Source: Ulota crispa (Eukaryota; Streptophyta; Bryopsida; Orthotrichales; Orthotrichaceae). Taken from it: a stretch of 64,000 nucleotides of DNA. Numbering within the stretch: position 1 is the first letter of the stretch; each line of letters begins with the position of its first letter. The stretch covers positions 2,744,727 to 2,808,726 of the forward strand of contig OY987245.1 of the NCBI GenBank assembly GCA_963920765.1, written 5' to 3'. Positions 61,391 to 64,000 of this stretch are shown piece by piece. The notes below the pieces were generated by a model, which searched no databases, had not been told where the DNA came from, and saw nothing but the letters and a program-made list of their open reading frames with translations. A program made the translations under genes and the position numbers.

Positions 61391-62618
61391 GTCAAAAAGA
61401 GGTAAGATTCGGGCGGAAAGTCGCTCAACAAAAGTTCCCAGGGACGAGGGACACGGGGGTGAACCGCCCTCCAGGAATGGAAATATAGAAGTATGGAATC
61501 GCTACTTCCGAGGCAAAATTCGCCCCGTTACACGCTCGGTTACACGCTCGGTTGCCTGCTCGGTACTAAAACAGAAGGGAATGATCAGGAGGATACCAGA
61601 TTAGGAAGGCAAGACCGCGAGAGGCGAGGGTGATAGCGTGGTATCCGAAATGCAGCCGAGCAGGACAGTTGCCCCGCCAACGTGCGGTTCCCCAACCCGC
61701 GCCGCCGCCACAGGCACGCATCTCTGCTCCGTCTTCTTCGTCTCCCACGCATTCTGTTTCTGCCTTGGCCAATCTAATCTAGTCTAGTCCCAGAGTCGAT
61801 AGTCCCTCACCCCCTGTAGCGTTTCTTTCGAATTTGCTCTCCCGCTTTAGCTGGTATCCTTTCTCCTCTAGCTTCTTCGCTAACGGTCACCGTCGTTGTT
61901 GACCAGGATTCCCGACACACCCTCTTCCGCCGCTGCCAGTCCACGCGTGGGATTGCACTTCCTGCAGCTCTAGCCAGTTCTGTTCCTACAATTTGATCAA
62001 AACTGCAGGTGGTGTTTTCCTCGTTTTTTTGCTTTCGAGTGGTTCCAATGATGGTGCACATTCCGCATTTACAGCGCTGCACAGAGCCTGCAAGTGAGAG
62101 CTGCCATGATAGCGACAGGTCATGCGAGTTGGGTTGCCTCGAACGACCATCGACAGTAGCATGAGTCTCGTGTTTGCGATAGATTGTGGTTTACCGACTG
62201 GACTCTCCGCTGTTGCATGGAATCTTTTAAAGGACGACCCAAGTGCAGGTGCAGATTTGATGGTGCCGTCGAGCTGCCGGGTCGCAAATTTTTTTCCCTT
62301 CCCTGCGCGGTTATGACCGTGGGTGCAATGTAGTGCAGAGATGTAGCGAATGCAGGAGGCGCAGGTTGCACTCTAGGCTGGTATGGCATGAAATGTTGCT
62401 GAGGTTGAATATCCGTGATTTCGGAAGTAGACGAGTTGAATCTCGAACTTAGAAGATTCGTTATTCTTCACCAGATTTGCCTCGGGTTGGTTTTACAATG
62501 TAACCCATTTTTGTAGGTTAACGCCTGCCGAATGTCGTCTCGCTCGATGAAGAGCTGCGTTTTGTTGTAGACGGCAACCTGGGCGGAATTTTGAGCGAGG
62601 ACCAAGGAAGTTAGGGCT
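61391..62618 (+). promoter_or_regulatory. GC-rich promoter/5' UTR region of the fourth gene
   Basis: GC and CpG content jump at about 61.4 kb. A short tandem of CGTTACACGCTCG / GGTTACACGCTCG / GGTTGCCTGCTCG lies at 61527-61563. Pyrimidine-rich tracts and several GT/AG pairs allow a spliced leader. Frames here on both strands match nothing. Confidence 0.4.
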
Positions 62619-64000
62619 ATGGATCAACTGAATCAGATGAAGCAGCGCAGAGTAGAAGCGTCGGAGGCTTCAATGGAGAAAGTGAAGCGGGAATCACCAT
62701 TGTTAGGAAAACATCACCAAGTCACACCCACGCTACAATGCCGTGACGACGAAGACCGGTCGCCGAAGGCGGTGCGCTTGAATTGGAAATCCAGTCTTGT
62801 AGGCGCGCAAATCCCCGACGAAGACGAGGAGCTATTCTTGCGGCGCCAATCCTCCCTGTCGTCCATGTTCTCCGAAAAGATGCGAGTATCGCCAGGGAGC
62901 AAGCGCAGCAGCATTGATAGGAGCAATGTCTCTTCTCCTCGGAATCTCAACAGAGTATTGCACCCATCGCCGAGCGAGTGGATTCCGTATGAGAGCAATG
63001 GCGGGACTGCCACTTCTCCTGGTGATGGTAGGAATCTCAGCGGATTGTTGTTGCACTCGGATTCGATCGATCGTTCCCTGTCGCTAGGTAGCCAGACATC
63101 GTTACCGGCGAACAATGCAAGGCATCCCAGTGGGCACCTCTACCCCTGTGCAGGAAACCCTAATGGCTCCCTTCTCAATGTCGCCCATTTCACCTTCGAC
63201 AATAGTACCACGCTCGCTCCCGAGAACAACAACAATCTGACCGAGAGGATCTTCAAGAAGCTAATGGGGCAATCAAGGCCGCACCGATCTAGCGACGATA
63301 AGAAGTCGCCGGTGAGTGTACTCGACGGCCCGAAATCGCCTCCAGTCCGCGTGGGGAGATCGAAGAGAAAATCCTTGCGCAGTCGAGTGGAGGACGCCAA
63401 CACCGTGATTGCTGCCAACCCCCGACCTAAATCCCAATTAGCGCAGTACCTGCGGTCCATCACAGCGTCCAATCTCGCCTCGGACGGCGAAAACCTGGAA
63501 GGACCGAGCGAGGTCGCGTGGCTGGAGCCTGACAGCCCCTACCTTTCCGATCGATCCTACGCTTCCACCCCCAAAAAGAACGAGAGCTGGTCCTCCAGCA
63601 GCAGCACCTGGAACCTCTCGCTGGTGCTGCAATCCATCCTTACTTTGTCCAAACAAAGATTGCTCTGTCGAATGTTGCATTGAATAATTGTGGCGATTTA
63701 CTGGCGATACTTAATCCAAAACACCATGGCTGTGCAGAATCCGCTGCGCTCGGTGTCGACAATTGTGAGCCGGCGGCATCAGCCAACCCCTCGACGGATG
63801 CCTTCTCGCTTGGGGGAGTCCAGAGCCGACGCCATCAGACGGATTTCCTTGACTGGGAGCTACGATGGCAGCCACTCTGCTCGGTCGAGATCCGCGGCGG
63901 TGCGGAAAGGCTCGGAGTTGAGCTCGGGACGGAGCTGGTGGTCGGAGATTGGATCCGGTAGGAAGTCGACGTCCATCTGGACTTGCTCGGGGCGGCTGCA
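62619..64000 (+). CDS. Unrecognised Ser/Arg-rich protein, 5' part, cut by window end
   Basis: The ATG at 62619 follows AGTTAGGGCT and opens a 354-codon frame with strong coding character, starting MDQLNQMKQRR. The protein is hydrophilic and rich in Ser, Arg, Pro and Asn, with recurrent SP/KSPP-type sites (RSPKAVRLNWKSS, KRSSIDRSNVSSPR, DDKKSPVSVLDGPKSPP), a basic RVGRSKRKSLRSR stretch, and ESWSSSSSTWNLSL near 330. No domain is recognised and no membrane segment is seen. The frame stops at 63681-63683, but an intron 63624-63737 (phase 0, GTGCTG donor, GTGCAG acceptor) would join an open frame reading NPLRSVSTIVSRRHQ and onward to the window end without a stop. That second exon has the same Ser/Arg-rich style. 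The splice is inferred and the 3' end is missing. Confidence 0.6.

Noticed and set aside
62714-63680. Minus-strand frames opposite the fourth gene
   Set aside because: They are antisense shadows of a GC-rich coding exon and match nothing.

Overview
The window looks like nuclear DNA of a plant, most likely a land plant. All three recognisable proteins have good plant or general eukaryotic relatives, genes have GT-AG introns, and three of the gene-proximal regions carry TTAGGGTTT-type telo-boxes. I cannot fix the species. The very AT-rich intergenic DNA, full of fold-back elements, together with a sideroflexin gene, would fit a bryophyte or another non-flowering lineage, but that is a guess. 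No virus, organelle or bacterial gene is visible.

Layout. (1) 1-3.0 kb: small inverted-repeat elements. (2) 3.7-8.3 kb, minus strand: a 13-exon NIPA8-type magnesium transporter gene (430 aa after splicing), with its GC-richer promoter/5' region up to about 10.1 kb. (3) 10.2-14.9 kb: AT-rich repeats. (4) 15.5-17.7 kb, minus strand: a complete three-exon sideroflexin (315 aa), with promoter to about 19.1 kb and MITEs in both introns. (5) 19.1-25.2 kb: fold-back elements, including a triple-nested insertion. (6) 26.5-39.2 kb, plus strand: an 11-exon gene for a 3296-aa coiled-coil protein with a C-terminal membrane anchor, related to plant TNO1 / At4g31570-type TGN/Golgi proteins. (7) 40.7-61.4 kb: a gene-free repeat domain of hairpin elements, with a 200-base N gap at 50716-50915. 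(8) 61.4-64.0 kb: an abrupt rise in GC and the start of a fourth gene, a Ser/Arg-rich protein I do not recognise, cut by the window edge.

The genes do not form a functional cluster: a Mg transporter, a mitochondrial carrier-like protein, a membrane tether and an unknown. The striking part is the repeat landscape. At least five families of non-coding inverted-repeat elements can be separated by terminal sequence. One family has CCCY...RGGG ends flanked by TTAA on both sides, the signature of piggyBac-type transposons, which I do not know as a characterised feature of land plants. The N gap appears to be two unmerged overlapping contig ends inside one long palindrome. The giant coiled-coil gene carries a recent in-frame 570-bp tandem duplication.
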